Origin: DATCVR01 sp036566745
GTDB taxonomy: Bacteria; Actinomycetota; Actinomycetes; Jiangellales; Jiangellaceae
Direction of reading: 5' to 3'
Assembly (NCBI GenBank): GCA_036566745.1
Contig: DATCVR010000162.1
Location: forward strand, 1 to 49,418
DNA: 49,418 bases
The notes under the pieces were generated by a model. It worked only from the letters and a program-made list of their open reading frames with translations. It did no database searches and was not told the DNA's origin. Position 1 is the stretch's first letter. Each line of letters begins with the position of its first letter. Below are positions 1 to 8,795 of the stretch, one piece after another. A program made the position numbers and the translations under genes.

Positions 1-90
1 CGATACCTTCGCGGCCTCCCGCCTCTGAGCGCGCCTTGACGGGCGGTCTTGGTGTGGCCCTGGCGACACCAGAACCACCCATCACATGGA

Positions 91-729
91 TCAGCCCTCG
101 CAGCCGATCCCGTCGGAGTCCCGATCCAAGCCATACACGTCGCTCCCGACCACCGTGACCGGACCGCGGACGTAGGACGGTCCGTTACCACTGCCACCAG
201 CACAGTCGACGTCGCTGTCGACGGGTACGCAGCCGCCGTCGTAGTTCGAGTCACAACCTGCCTGTGGCTCCGGCTCCGGGGGCGGAGGTGGCGGTTCGTA
301 CGTACCGATCGAGGTCACCTCGTCCACCGGTTCGATCGTGACCACGTCGGAGACCAGCTCGCGCGAACTCTCGGCGCCGTCGATCAGCACGACCTCGTAC
401 GTGAGGGTCCGGACCCCGTCGACACCGACCGTGGTCACGACGGTGACTCCAGCATCGACTGCCGGATCCTCGACGCTCACCCGGCCGAACGAAATGGGCT
501 CGGTCACGGCGACGCTCTCGACACTCACCACCGGACTCGGCGGCGCCGACGTCGTCGTCGGAACGGATTCGTCTGCCCGTGCCTCTGTCGTTGGTTGGTC
601 GCCGTCCGAACTCCGGGTGACCTCAGGCGAGGCACAGGCCACGACAGCCAGCCCGATGACGAGGATCAGACTTCCCACGCTGATCGCATGGACGAGCGAC
701 CGCACGCGCGACAGAGCGTTCCCGATCAC
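91..729 (-). CDS. G5 / excalibur-domain lipoprotein
   Basis: Predicted surface lipoprotein of about 212 residues. An N-terminal hydrophobic segment ends in a lipobox (VVAC, Cys at about residue 32). It is followed by a Ser/Thr/Glu-rich linker, a region of about 75 residues resembling a G5 domain (alternating Val/Thr strands with the pattern GVDGVRTLTYEV), a Pro/Glu stretch (YEPPPPPPEPEP), and a C-terminal excalibur-like calcium-binding module (DSNYDGGC ... LDRDSDGIGCEG) with paired Cys and a DxDxDG loop. G5 domains are known in cell-wall-associated and resuscitation-promoting proteins, and excalibur domains in surface nuclease-like proteins; the actual role here is unknown. I prefer the GTG at 729 because it puts the signal peptide at the N-terminus after a G-rich Shine-Dalgarno-like stretch. 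An in-frame GTG at 777 would add 16 residues. It lies just downstream of priA, where many actinobacteria carry fmt. Confidence 0.75.
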   Translation of the reverse strand: MIGNALSRVRSLVHAISVGSLILVIGLAVVACASPEVTRSSDGDQPTTEARADESVPTTTSAPPSPVVSVESVAVTEPISFGRVSVEDPAVDAGVTVVTTVGVDGVRTLTYEVVLIDGAESSRELVSDVVTIEPVDEVTSIGTYEPPPPPPEPEPQAGCDSNYDGGCVPVDSDVDCAGGSGNGPSYVRGPVTVVGSDVYGLDRDSDGIGCEG

Positions 730-871
730 GGAGCCCCCCGGCCCTGGCCAACACGTTCTCGTCGACCTCCGTGGCACCCATCATCCACCCGGGCGCATCA
801 CCGCTGGTCAGACGTAACGATGCGACGCTATCCGCGTCACCCGGCCGGGTCAATCGCTTCGCCGCTCGACG

Positions 872-2947
872 TCAGCCCAGGTCGACGGGGTCGATACGCA
901 CCCGCACAGGGCCGCCGGAGCGCCGCGCCGAACGCACCCCGGCGGCACCGCGCAGGGCGGCGGCCAGCCGAGTGCCGGCAGCCCGCGGCACCCGCACGAT
1001 GGTCCGCGAGCCGTCCTCGACGGGCACCGGCCCCAGGATCTCGGCTCCGTCGGGAAGCTCCACCGCCGACAACAGCTCGGCGACGTCGGCCTCGGCGCCG
1101 CGGAGCTCGGCCACGCGCGCGGCCGGCGGAAAGTGCAACGCGACACGCTCGGTCAGCTCGCGAGCCGCGAACCCGGCCGGATCCCACCGCACCAGCGCCT
1201 GGACGGCGGGAGCCTCCGCGTCGGCGACCACGACGACCTCGCCGCCGTCGGTGGACGTGCGCACCAACGCCGCGGCCTGGAACCATCGGCGCAGCGCTTC
1301 CTCGGCGGCACGCAGGCCGGGGCGGGTGAGCATGGTGGTGCCGTCGAGCAGCAGCGCAGCGGCGTAGCCGTCGTGGGGCACGGGCTCGGCGCCCGGGGTG
1401 GCGACGACGATCGCCGGCTCCGTCCCCACCGACTCACGGATCGCGTCGCCCCGCGACACGAGCACCGACGCCCCGGGGAAGGCCCGGCCGAGCTCCTCGG
1501 CGGTGCGGCGGACCCCGACTGCCGCGGCGCGCAGGGTGTGATGGCCGCACTCCGGACACGTCCACGCCGGCACCTCGGTCCCGCACCAGCCACACGCGGG
1601 CGGCCCGCCTCCCGGCCGCAGCACCAACGGCCCGCTGCACTGCAGGCACCGTGCGGAAGTCCGGCAACGCCCACATGCGACGGCCGGGAGATACCCGCTG
1701 CGCGGAACCTGGACGAGCACCGGCCCACGCGCCAGCCCTGCCCGAGCCACCCGCCAGGCCAGCGACGGCAGCCGAGCGGTGCGTGCGGCCTCGTCGCGGG
1801 CCTGCTCGTGGTCGTCGCCGGAGGTGCGCACGCGCGGAGCGGCCTGGCGGACCACCGCACGATCCGGAGCCACCGCCCGGGCCCACCCGGAGGTGAGCAG
1901 CTGCTCGGCCTCGGCGGTACGCGCGAACCCGCCCACCACCGCGGCAGCGCCCTGGAGGTGGGCGCGCAGCAGCAGGACCTCGCGGACGTGGGGGTACGGC
2001 GCCCGTGGCTCGGCGTGAAGGTCGTCGCCGTCGTCCCAGATACAGACCAGCCCGAGGTCGGCCACGGGCGCGAACGCCGCCGACCTCGTGCCCACCACCG
2101 CTCGGGCCGCGCCACGCCGCACCGCCAGCCATCTGCGGTAGCGAGCCGACGGTCCGGCATCGGCCTCGAGAACGACGTGGTGGTCGGTGCCGACGAGCGC
2201 GGCGATGGCGCGGTCGACCCGGGCGGCGTCGCGACCGTCGGGCACGACGACCAGCGCGCCGCGGCCGCCGGCCAAGCATGCCGTGACGAGCCGGGCGATC
2301 AGATCGGGCCAGTCGGCGCCCGGCCCCGGCGTCCACACCACCCGCGGCGCGGCCCCGCCAGGCCCGCCCCCCGGTCCCGCGCCGGAACCCGTACCCGCCC
2401 TCGGGCGGGCCAGCGCAGCCAGCAAGGCGACTCCGGCATCGTGGTGGCGCCAGCCGGCGGGCTCCGGCGGAGGCGGCGGATCCGGTGGCGGCGACGAGGG
2501 CCGCTTCTCGGTGGTGGCGTGGCGCGGCGGGATCGCCAGGCGGAGCACGTCGGCCACCGTCCCGGCGTACCGGTCGGCGACCGCTCGGGCCAGCTCGGCG
2601 ATCTCGGGGGTCAGCACCGGCTCGGCCGAGATCGCCCGGCGCAACCGGGTCAGCCGGCCCTCGTGCTCGCTCCGAGCGGCCCGCTCGACGATGAACCCGG
2701 CGTGCTCGGCCCCGGCGAACCGCACGGCGACCCGGGCTCCGGGCACGGCGTCGGCGTCCATCGACGCCGGCACGGCATAGTCGAAGGGCCGGTCGAGATG
2801 CGGCAACCCGACGTCGACCAGCACCCGGGCCACGGGCAGCTCGCTCGCCTCGGGCTCGGGCTGGGGCTGCGCCTTCGCGCGCGCCCGCGACCGCCGAGCG
2901 ACCGGCGCCTCGATGAGCGCAGGCTGAGCGTCGGGGTCGTCGGTCAC
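872..2947 (-). CDS. priA: PriA-like primosomal protein N', helicase motifs degenerate
   Basis: Replication restart protein of 691 residues. The N-terminal DNA-binding domain is recognisable (VLVDVGLPHLDRPFDYAVP). The zinc-binding region at about residues 420-465 has four CxxC pairs (CGRC, CLQC, CGWC, CPEC). The ATPase core is degenerate: where Walker A (GxxGSGKT) should be, the sequence reads WTPGPGADWPDL, and where the DEEH box should be it reads WDDGDDLHAEP. Loss of the helicase residues is known for actinobacterial PriA proteins, so it probably acts as a fork-structure or primosome-assembly protein rather than an ATP-driven helicase. The GTG start follows a TAGAAA -10-like hexamer at 2955-2960 by 7 bases, consistent with a leaderless mRNA. 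It is divergent from the TOPRIM gene. Confidence 0.9.
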   Translation of the reverse strand: MTDDPDAQPALIEAPVARRSRARAKAQPQPEPEASELPVARVLVDVGLPHLDRPFDYAVPASMDADAVPGARVAVRFAGAEHAGFIVERAARSEHEGRLTRLRRAISAEPVLTPEIAELARAVADRYAGTVADVLRLAIPPRHATTEKRPSSPPPDPPPPPEPAGWRHHDAGVALLAALARPRAGTGSGAGPGGGPGGAAPRVVWTPGPGADWPDLIARLVTACLAGGRGALVVVPDGRDAARVDRAIAALVGTDHHVVLEADAGPSARYRRWLAVRRGAARAVVGTRSAAFAPVADLGLVCIWDDGDDLHAEPRAPYPHVREVLLLRAHLQGAAAVVGGFARTAEAEQLLTSGWARAVAPDRAVVRQAAPRVRTSGDDHEQARDEAARTARLPSLAWRVARAGLARGPVLVQVPRSGYLPAVACGRCRTSARCLQCSGPLVLRPGGGPPACGWCGTEVPAWTCPECGHHTLRAAAVGVRRTAEELGRAFPGASVLVSRGDAIRESVGTEPAIVVATPGAEPVPHDGYAAALLLDGTTMLTRPGLRAAEEALRRWFQAAALVRTSTDGGEVVVVADAEAPAVQALVRWDPAGFAARELTERVALHFPPAARVAELRGAEADVAELLSAVELPDGAEILGPVPVEDGSRTIVRVPRAAGTRLAAALRGAAGVRSARRSGGPVRVRIDPVDLG

Positions 2948-3172
2948 AGACCTGTTTCTACCTCACCACGGGGACATCGCGCGGCCAGGCGGCCAGCACC
3001 CGGCGGGAGCCTGGATCGCCGGCCAACGCCGGGGTCGTCGTCGGTCTCGACACGGTGATCGCCGCGCGCCGGGTCGCTCATCGCTTGTCGGCCGCGTGCG
3101 CAGCGTCGATGATGTCGGCATGGCGACGACCCGAGGAGCCGACGTCGCCGCCACGGCCGCCACGGTGGTCAC

Positions 3173-3826
3173 GTGAGCGGCGGCCCCGAGGCTGCGATCC
3201 AGGCGACCGCCCGCGCGCTGGCGAAAATCGACAATGCCGAGGCCGTGGTCATCGTCGAGGGCATCAGCGACCAGATCGCCGTGGAGACGGCTGCCGAGGG
3301 TCGCGGCCAGGATCTCCATGCCGAGCGAGTCGTGATCGTTCCGATCGGCGGGGCGCATGCGATCGGTGGTTTCCTGACGAGGTTGGGGCCGCTCGTATCC
3401 CGGGTTCGGCTTGCCGGTCTGTGCGACCGGCGTGAGGAGGAGGTGTACCGGCGCGCACTGATCACGGCCGGTGTCGGCTCACCCCGTACGCGCACCGACA
3501 TGGAGCACCTCGGGTTCTACGTCTGCGTCGACGACCTGGAGGAGGAGCTGATCCGCGCCGTGGGCACCGACGCGGTCGAAGCGCTGTTCGACGCCCAGGG
3601 CGACCTCCGGAAGTTCCGCTCGTTCCAGACCCAGCCTGCGTGGCGCGGCCGGGAGCTCGGACCCCAGATGCGGCGGTTCCTGCGAAGTAGCGCACGCCGC
3701 AACCTGCGTTACGCACGGCTCCTCGTCGAGGACGCGATCGACCGGCACACCTTGGCACGCCCGCTCGACGCGCTGCTCACCACCATGGCGCACGGCGCCC
3801 CGGGTGCCTCGTCACCGTCACGGTGA
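3173..3826 (+). CDS. Stand-alone TOPRIM-domain protein, OLD-nuclease-like
   Basis: A 217-residue protein consisting mainly of a TOPRIM fold. The first motif VVIVEGISDQIAVE carries the conserved Glu after a beta strand. A second acidic region follows (LAGLCDRREEEVYR), then a helical Arg-rich C-terminus. The EGxSD form and overall pattern resemble the TOPRIM part of OLD-family nucleases and related actinobacterial proteins annotated as TOPRIM nucleotidyl transferase/hydrolase, but the ABC-ATPase half is absent. It probably binds Mg2+ and acts on nucleic acid; the substrate is unknown. The GTG start overlaps the stop (TGA 3174-3176) of a possible 18-codon ORF beginning at ATG 3120, so translation could be coupled. 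It ends 7 bases before the convergent glycosyltransferase gene. It sits inside the otherwise conserved priA-metK neighbourhood, so it may be an insertion. Confidence 0.75.
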   Translation: MSGGPEAAIQATARALAKIDNAEAVVIVEGISDQIAVETAAEGRGQDLHAERVVIVPIGGAHAIGGFLTRLGPLVSRVRLAGLCDRREEEVYRRALITAGVGSPRTRTDMEHLGFYVCVDDLEEELIRAVGTDAVEALFDAQGDLRKFRSFQTQPAWRGRELGPQMRRFLRSSARRNLRYARLLVEDAIDRHTLARPLDALLTTMAHGAPGASSPSR

Positions 3827-3833
3827 GTGCCGA

Positions 3834-5546
3834 TCAGTTCTCCGCGACCTGCTCCAGCCTCGAGCGCAGGGCCTGGCTCTCCTCGATGGCCGCTTGGGCG
3901 AGGTCACTGGCCTCGCGGGCTGCGGGCAGGAGCACCCTCGTGATCCGAGCCGCCAGGTCGCGGTCGGCGTCGGCGTCGGGCTGCGCGGTCCCGCCCTCGG
4001 CAGCCCGTGCCGCCTGCCGGAGTCCGGCGATCACGACCCCGATCGCGGCCTGCGCCGACCCGCCGTGGGCGAGGACGTCGTCCATCACGGACGTCGCGCC
4101 GGGGACCGACAGGTCAGCGGCGGTCGGTGCCCTGGTCGCGGCGTCTCGCGTGGCCTTGAGCAGCGCGCCCAGCACCGGCTCGGGCACCCCGCACAGGGCC
4201 GGAGCGTGCGGGCCTTCGGTCAGCTGGCCGGACAGCGTGGTGACCGCGGTGACCACCTCGTCCCAGGCGCGGACGACCGACCCCACAGTCGCCGCTGAGA
4301 ACCCCGGTGCGCGAGAAGGCCCGCCCGGCGGTACGAACCCGTCGCCGCCCGCCACAGCCGACCACCGCGCCGGCGCGGACTCGTAGACCGACACCGTGCT
4401 GTCGGCCACCACCGGCCACAGGTAGCGTTCGGCGATCCGCTCGCGTGCCCCTGCCACCAGCCTCGCGCCGAACGCGGGATCGTCGAGCACTCTCGTGACG
4501 GCGGCTGCCAAGGCGTCAGGCGAGCGCACCGGCACGTGCAGGCCGGTCTGCTCATGCACCACGACCTCCTTGAGACCACCGGTGGCCGTCACCACGCAGG
4601 GTGTGCCTGCCGCGGCCGCCTCCAGAGGCGCATAGCCGAAAGGCTCGTACCAGGGGGACGCGACCTCGACCTCGCAAGCACCCTTGAGCGCCGCGAGCTC
4701 GGCGGCGGTCAGGAAGCCTGCGAACCGCAGTCCGTCGCCTACTCCGAGGTCGGCGGCGAGCGTTTCGAGGTGTGCCTGGTAGTCGCCCGATCCGGCGAAG
4801 ACCAGGCAGGCGTCCGGGTGGCGCTGCCGGATGATCGCCAGCGCCTCGACAGCGTCGCTGCCGCCCTTGAACGCCTTGAGCCGAGCGGACAACACGATCA
4901 GCGGAGCGCCCTCGCTGATTCCGAGCCGCTCCCGCATCGCGGCCCGCTCGGCCGGCGTCGACTTCCACATCTCCGGGTCGACGGCGTTCGGTACGACGGT
5001 GATGTCCGCGACGTTCGGCGCGATCACCTCCGCCACCTCTGCAGCCATCGCCTCCGAGCACACGATCGTCCGCGACGACGCGCCGACCAGCATCCGCTCA
5101 CGCGCATGCCGACCGGCCACGCGTGGTGCCGAGACGTCCCCGCCGTACGTACCCCAGCCGGTCGCATGGATGGTCGCGACCAGCGGCCGCTGAAAGGCGT
5201 CCGCGGCGTCGATGCTGGCCTGCGCCACCAGCCAGTCGTGTCCGTGCACGATGTCCGGCTGCCAGTCCCCCAACGTTGCCTGCGTCATCGCGGTGAGTTC
5301 GACGTTGAAGGCGTCGACCCAGCCGACGATGTCCGTGCCGAGATCTGGTCCCGACGGATCGGGCGTGGCCCGCAGGATTCGGACGCCGTTGACGGTGCTG
5401 TCCGCCGGCGCGTCCTCGTGGCTTTGAGTGACGACGACCACGTCGTGGCCTGCACCGGCCAGCGACTCGGCCAGCCCGTGGACCGCCCGCCCCAGACCCC
5501 CGTAGATCACGGGCGGGTACTCCCACGAGTAGATCAGGGTGCGCAT
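3834..5546 (-). CDS. GT4-family glycosyltransferase with long C-terminal extension
   Basis: GT-B fold retaining glycosyltransferase of 570 residues. The N-terminal lobe starts MRTLIYSWEYPP and has the Gly-rich donor loop IYGGLGRAVHGLAESL, as in glycogen-synthase-like and MshA-like GT4 enzymes. The C-terminal lobe has ARLKAFKGG and an EX7E-type motif (EPFGYAPLEAAAAG) that binds the nucleotide sugar. After about residue 400 comes an unusual extension of roughly 170 residues, Ala-rich and predicted helical. The acceptor is unknown; a role in alpha-glucan or glycolipid synthesis is possible by family but not shown. The ATG at 5546 matches the family N-terminus; an upstream start at 5582 would add 12 atypical residues. 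It is transcribed in the same direction as metK but separated from it by about 400 bases. Confidence 0.85.
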   Translation of the reverse strand: MRTLIYSWEYPPVIYGGLGRAVHGLAESLAGAGHDVVVVTQSHEDAPADSTVNGVRILRATPDPSGPDLGTDIVGWVDAFNVELTAMTQATLGDWQPDIVHGHDWLVAQASIDAADAFQRPLVATIHATGWGTYGGDVSAPRVAGRHARERMLVGASSRTIVCSEAMAAEVAEVIAPNVADITVVPNAVDPEMWKSTPAERAAMRERLGISEGAPLIVLSARLKAFKGGSDAVEALAIIRQRHPDACLVFAGSGDYQAHLETLAADLGVGDGLRFAGFLTAAELAALKGACEVEVASPWYEPFGYAPLEAAAAGTPCVVTATGGLKEVVVHEQTGLHVPVRSPDALAAAVTRVLDDPAFGARLVAGARERIAERYLWPVVADSTVSVYESAPARWSAVAGGDGFVPPGGPSRAPGFSAATVGSVVRAWDEVVTAVTTLSGQLTEGPHAPALCGVPEPVLGALLKATRDAATRAPTAADLSVPGATSVMDDVLAHGGSAQAAIGVVIAGLRQAARAAEGGTAQPDADADRDLAARITRVLLPAAREASDLAQAAIEESQALRSRLEQVAEN

Positions 5547-5945
5547 ACGGTCATTCCGACGTGTCGACAGCAACCTGCGCACACGGAAGTACGTCGCGAT
5601 GCGATCCGGTGACGGCGCGAGCGTGGCCCTTCACGGACTCGGGGCGTCTCCGGTGCGCCCATGGGTCGCCGCACGTCAGACACGCGCGATGGTGATCCCG
5701 ACTCGGCACTGGACCTCCGTCCCGCACCCCGGCAGTTCCGGGGCCCGTGAGGCAGCCAACTCCGGTGCGGTTTCTATGTGGTTTCACCAGCGCCATCCGG
5801 CCCGCCCCGGCCATGACCGGGACAGGCGCCACGCATGGCCGCCGCCTGGATCTCGACCAGAATCCGTCAGCACGCCAACGCAGAGCTGGGCACGACCGTG
5901 GCCGCTGACGCGACCGGCGGATCCGGCCGGACCCGCGGGCTCAGC
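5547..5945. other. Intergenic region between metK and the glycosyltransferase gene
   Basis: About 400 bases with no convincing gene. Short ORFs on both strands have Arg/Pro/His-rich compositions typical of GC-rich noise. The only structured signal I see is a pair of 9-mer direct repeats (TGCGGTTTC at 5766-5774 and TGTGGTTTC at 5777-5785 on the + strand), spaced exactly 11 bp. This is probably the promoter and regulatory region of the glycosyltransferase gene plus the 3' region of metK. No strong terminator hairpin was recognised. Confidence 0.5.
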
Positions 5946-7136
5946 TCAGCCGACGGCCTTCTGGAGGTCCTCGATGCGGTCGGTGCGCTCCCAGGTGAAG
6001 TCGGGGAGCTCGCGGCCGAAGTGTCCGTACGCGGCGGTCTGGCTGTAGATCGGGCGCAGGAGGTCGAGGTCGCGGATGATCGCGGCCGGCCGGAGGTCGA
6101 AGACGTCCGACACGGCCCGCGCGATCTGGTCGACCGGAGCCTGCTCGGTGCCGAAGCACTCGAGGAACAGCCCGACCGGCTCGGCCTTGCCGATGGCGTA
6201 GGCGACATGGACCTCGCATCGCCGCGCCAGCTCGGCGGCCACGACGTTCTTGGCCACCCAGCGCATCGCGTAGGCCGCGGAGCGATCGACCTTGGACGGG
6301 TCCTTGCCGCTGAAGGCTCCCCCGCCGTGGCGGGCCATGCCGCCGTAGGTGTCGATGATGATCTTGCGGCCGGTCAGTCCGGCGTCGCCCATCGGCCCGC
6401 CGATCTCGAACCGGCCGGTGGGGTTGACCAGCAGGCGGTAGTCGTCGCCGGCCAGGTCGAACTCCTCGACCACCGGAGCCACCACCTGGGCCGCGATGTC
6501 GGGGGTCAGCAGGGCGTCGAGGTCGATGTTGGAGGCGTGCTGGGTGGAGATCACCACGGTGTCGAGGCGGACCGGACGGTCGCCGTCGTACTCGATGGTG
6601 ACCTGGGTCTTGCCGTCGGGACGGAGGTAGGGGATGGCGCCGGTCTTGCGGACCTCGGCCAGCCGCTGGGCCAGCCGGTGGGCGAGGGTGATGGGCAGCG
6701 GCATCAGCTCGGGCGTCTCGGCGCTGGCGTAGCCGAACATCAGGCCCTGGTCGCCCGCGCCCTGACGGTCGAGCGGATCGTCGTCGCCCTCGACGCGCGT
6801 CTCGTACGCGGCGTCGACACCCTGGGCGATGTCGGCCGACTGCGCCCCGATGGAGACCGAGACGCCGCAGGAGTAGCCGTCGAAGCCCTTGGTCGAGGAG
6901 TCGTACCCGATGCCGAGGATGGTCTCGCGGACGATGCCGGGGATGTCGGCGTACGCGTCGGTCGTGACCTCGCCGGCCACGTGGACCTGGCCGGTGGTGA
7001 CGAGGGTCTCGACCGCCACCCGGCTGCGTGGGTCGACCTTGAGCAGGGCGTCGAGGACGGCGTCGCTGATCTGGTCACAGATCTTGTCGGGGTGACCCTC
7101 GGTGACCGACTCGGAGGTGAACAGACGCAGGGACAA
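5946..7136 (-). CDS. metK: S-adenosylmethionine synthase
   Basis: Makes S-adenosylmethionine from methionine and ATP in the cytosol. It is 396 residues, the normal size. Signature motifs are present: GHPDKICDQISDAVLDA near the N-terminus (ATP and Mg2+ binding), GAGDQGLMFGYA, and the phosphate-binding GGGAFSGKDPSKVDRS loop. The start is TTG at 7136: it is preceded at good spacing by GAGGAG and begins with the expected residues SLRLFTSESVTEGHPDK. Only 73 bases separate it from the coaBC stop, too little for a typical SAM riboswitch, so transcription probably continues from the gmk-rpoZ-coaBC genes upstream. Confidence 0.97.
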   Translation of the reverse strand: MSLRLFTSESVTEGHPDKICDQISDAVLDALLKVDPRSRVAVETLVTTGQVHVAGEVTTDAYADIPGIVRETILGIGYDSSTKGFDGYSCGVSVSIGAQSADIAQGVDAAYETRVEGDDDPLDRQGAGDQGLMFGYASAETPELMPLPITLAHRLAQRLAEVRKTGAIPYLRPDGKTQVTIEYDGDRPVRLDTVVISTQHASNIDLDALLTPDIAAQVVAPVVEEFDLAGDDYRLLVNPTGRFEIGGPMGDAGLTGRKIIIDTYGGMARHGGGAFSGKDPSKVDRSAAYAMRWVAKNVVAAELARRCEVHVAYAIGKAEPVGLFLECFGTEQAPVDQIARAVSDVFDLRPAAIIRDLDLLRPIYSQTAAYGHFGRELPDFTWERTDRIEDLQKAVG

Positions 7137-7209
7137 CGGAATCTCCTCGATGGCATGCGTGACGGCGCGTCAGCCCGTCCACTGTAGGGGATCGAGGCGA
7201 TGTTGCAGG

Positions 7210-8457
7210 TCAGCGGTCCACGTCGTGGTCAGCCAGCCGCTCGCCGACGAGATCCCACACCACATGGGCCAGGGCCGTCTTGGGTCCGCGCGGCACCGGC
7301 GTGGAGGATCCGTCGGCCCCCAGCACCACCGCTTCGTTGTCGGCGGACTCGAAGCCGCGGTCGGCGCCCACCTCGTTGACGACCAGCACATCGCAGCCCT
7401 TCGCCGCGAGCTTGGCCCGGCCGTGGTCGAGGACGCTGCCCTGGGCGTCGCCGGTCTCGGCCGCGAAGCCGACGACGACCTGCCCGAGCGTGGCTCGCTT
7501 GGCGGCCAGCTCGGCCAGGACGTCCGAGGTGCGTTCGAGCTCGATCGTGGGAGCTCCGCCGTCGGGCGATTTCTTGATCTTGGCGTCGGCGTACGTGGTG
7601 GGCCGGAAGTCGGCCACGGCGGCAGCCATCACGATCGCGTCGGCGTCGGAGGCTGCTTCGAGCATGGCCTCGCGGAGGTCGGCGGCCGAGGTGACCCGGA
7701 CGATGTCGGCACCGGCCGGGTCGTCGAGGCCGACGTTGGCGGCCACGACCGTGACCTGCGCGCCTCGGGCCACGGCGGCGCGGGCCAGGGCGTATCCCTG
7801 GCGCCCCGACGAGCGGTTGCCCAGGAACCGCACCGGGTCGAGGTACTCGCGGGTGCCACCGGCCGAGACGACCACGCGGCGACCGGCGAGATCGGGGCGG
7901 CGGACGCCACGGGCGAGGACGTCGAGGGCGAGCGCGAGGATCTCGTCGGGCTCGGGGAGCCGGCCCTTGCCGGAATCGGCGCCGGTCAGCCGGCCCACGG
8001 CGGGCTCGACCACCACCGCGCCGCGGTCACGGAGCGCCGCGACGTTGGCCACCGTGGCGGGGTGTTCCCACATCTCGGTGTGCATCGCCGGGACGAACAC
8101 GACCGGACATCGCGCGGTGAGCAGCGTGGAGGTGAGGAGGTCGTCGGCCAGGCCCGCGGTGGCTCGCGCCATGAGGTCGGCGGTGGCGGGGACGACGAGG
8201 ACGAGGTCGGCCTCCTGGCCCAGCCGCACGTGGGGCACCTCGTGGACGCCGTCGAAGACGTCGGTGGACACCGGATGCCCCGACAGCGCCGCCCAGGTGG
8301 GCGCACCCACGAAGCGCAACGCGGCCGCGGTGGGGACCACGGTGACGTCGTGGCCGCTCTCGGTGAGCCCGCGCAGGACCTCGCAGGCCTTGTAAGCGGC
8401 GATGCCGCCGCTGACCCCGAGAACGACCCGGGCAGCGGCGGCGGCCGCCATGCTCAT
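7210..8457 (-). CDS. coaBC: Bifunctional phosphopantothenoylcysteine decarboxylase / phosphopantothenate-cysteine ligase
   Basis: Coenzyme A biosynthesis, 415 residues. The N-terminal CoaC flavoprotein half shows VVLGVSGGIAAYKACEVL and the FVPAMHTEMWEHP motif, equivalent to the PxMNxxMW signature with the substrate-binding position as His. The C-terminal CoaB half has VVSAGGTREYLDPVRFLGN with the following RSSGRQGYALA segment, the CTP and dinucleotide-binding region, and KIKKS further on. It joins phosphopantothenate to cysteine and then decarboxylates to 4'-phosphopantetheine. The ATG overlaps the rpoZ stop by four bases (ATGA at 8454-8457), so the two are translationally coupled. Confidence 0.96.
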   Translation of the reverse strand: MSMAAAAAARVVLGVSGGIAAYKACEVLRGLTESGHDVTVVPTAAALRFVGAPTWAALSGHPVSTDVFDGVHEVPHVRLGQEADLVLVVPATADLMARATAGLADDLLTSTLLTARCPVVFVPAMHTEMWEHPATVANVAALRDRGAVVVEPAVGRLTGADSGKGRLPEPDEILALALDVLARGVRRPDLAGRRVVVSAGGTREYLDPVRFLGNRSSGRQGYALARAAVARGAQVTVVAANVGLDDPAGADIVRVTSAADLREAMLEAASDADAIVMAAAVADFRPTTYADAKIKKSPDGGAPTIELERTSDVLAELAAKRATLGQVVVGFAAETGDAQGSVLDHGRAKLAAKGCDVLVVNEVGADRGFESADNEAVVLGADGSSTPVPRGPKTALAHVVWDLVGERLADHDVDR

Positions 8458-8795
8458 TCCTTCTCGGCGGCGGGCTCGGCCGGCAGCTCGGTGGTGGTGC
8501 CGGTGACGGCGTCGGTGACGACCTCGCCGGGATCGATCTGCTCGGCGGTCAGGAGGCCGGCGTCGATTTCGCGCAAAGCGATGGACAGCGGCTTCTCCTG
8601 GACGTGCGTCTCGACCAGGGGCCCGACGTACTCGAGCAGGCCCTCACCGAGCTGGGAGTAGTAGGCGTTGATCTGACGCGCACGCTTGGCCGCGTAGATG
8701 ACCAGGCCGTACTTGGACTCGGTCTTGGCGAGAAGGTCGTCGATCGGGGGGTAGGTGATGCCCTCGGCAACGCCACGGGTTCCGGACACGCTCAT
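8454..8795 (-). CDS. rpoZ: RNA polymerase omega subunit
   Basis: Omega subunit, which helps assemble and stabilise RNA polymerase by binding beta'. It is 113 residues, in the size range of actinobacterial omega. The conserved core is clear: ITYPPIDDLLAKTESKYGLV, then YAAKRARQINAYYSQL, and later EKPLSIALREIDAG. The C-terminal 30 residues are acidic and variable. The ATG at 8795 is chosen from a GGAGG Shine-Dalgarno sequence and overlaps the gmk stop (ATGA). Longer in-frame readings upstream run through gmk and are not real. Its 3' end overlaps coaBC. Confidence 0.95.
   Translation of the reverse strand: MSVSGTRGVAEGITYPPIDDLLAKTESKYGLVIYAAKRARQINAYYSQLGEGLLEYVGPLVETHVQEKPLSIALREIDAGLLTAEQIDPGEVVTDAVTGTTTELPAEPAAEKE

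Noticed and set aside
5551..5832. 93-codon minus-strand ORF between metK and the glycosyltransferase
   Set aside because: No Shine-Dalgarno sequence, Arg/Pro/His-rich noise composition, and it overlaps the start region of the glycosyltransferase.
7137..7209. SAM riboswitch before metK
   Set aside because: Only 73 bases are available and no conserved SAM-aptamer stems were seen; a strong Shine-Dalgarno sequence sits directly before the TTG.
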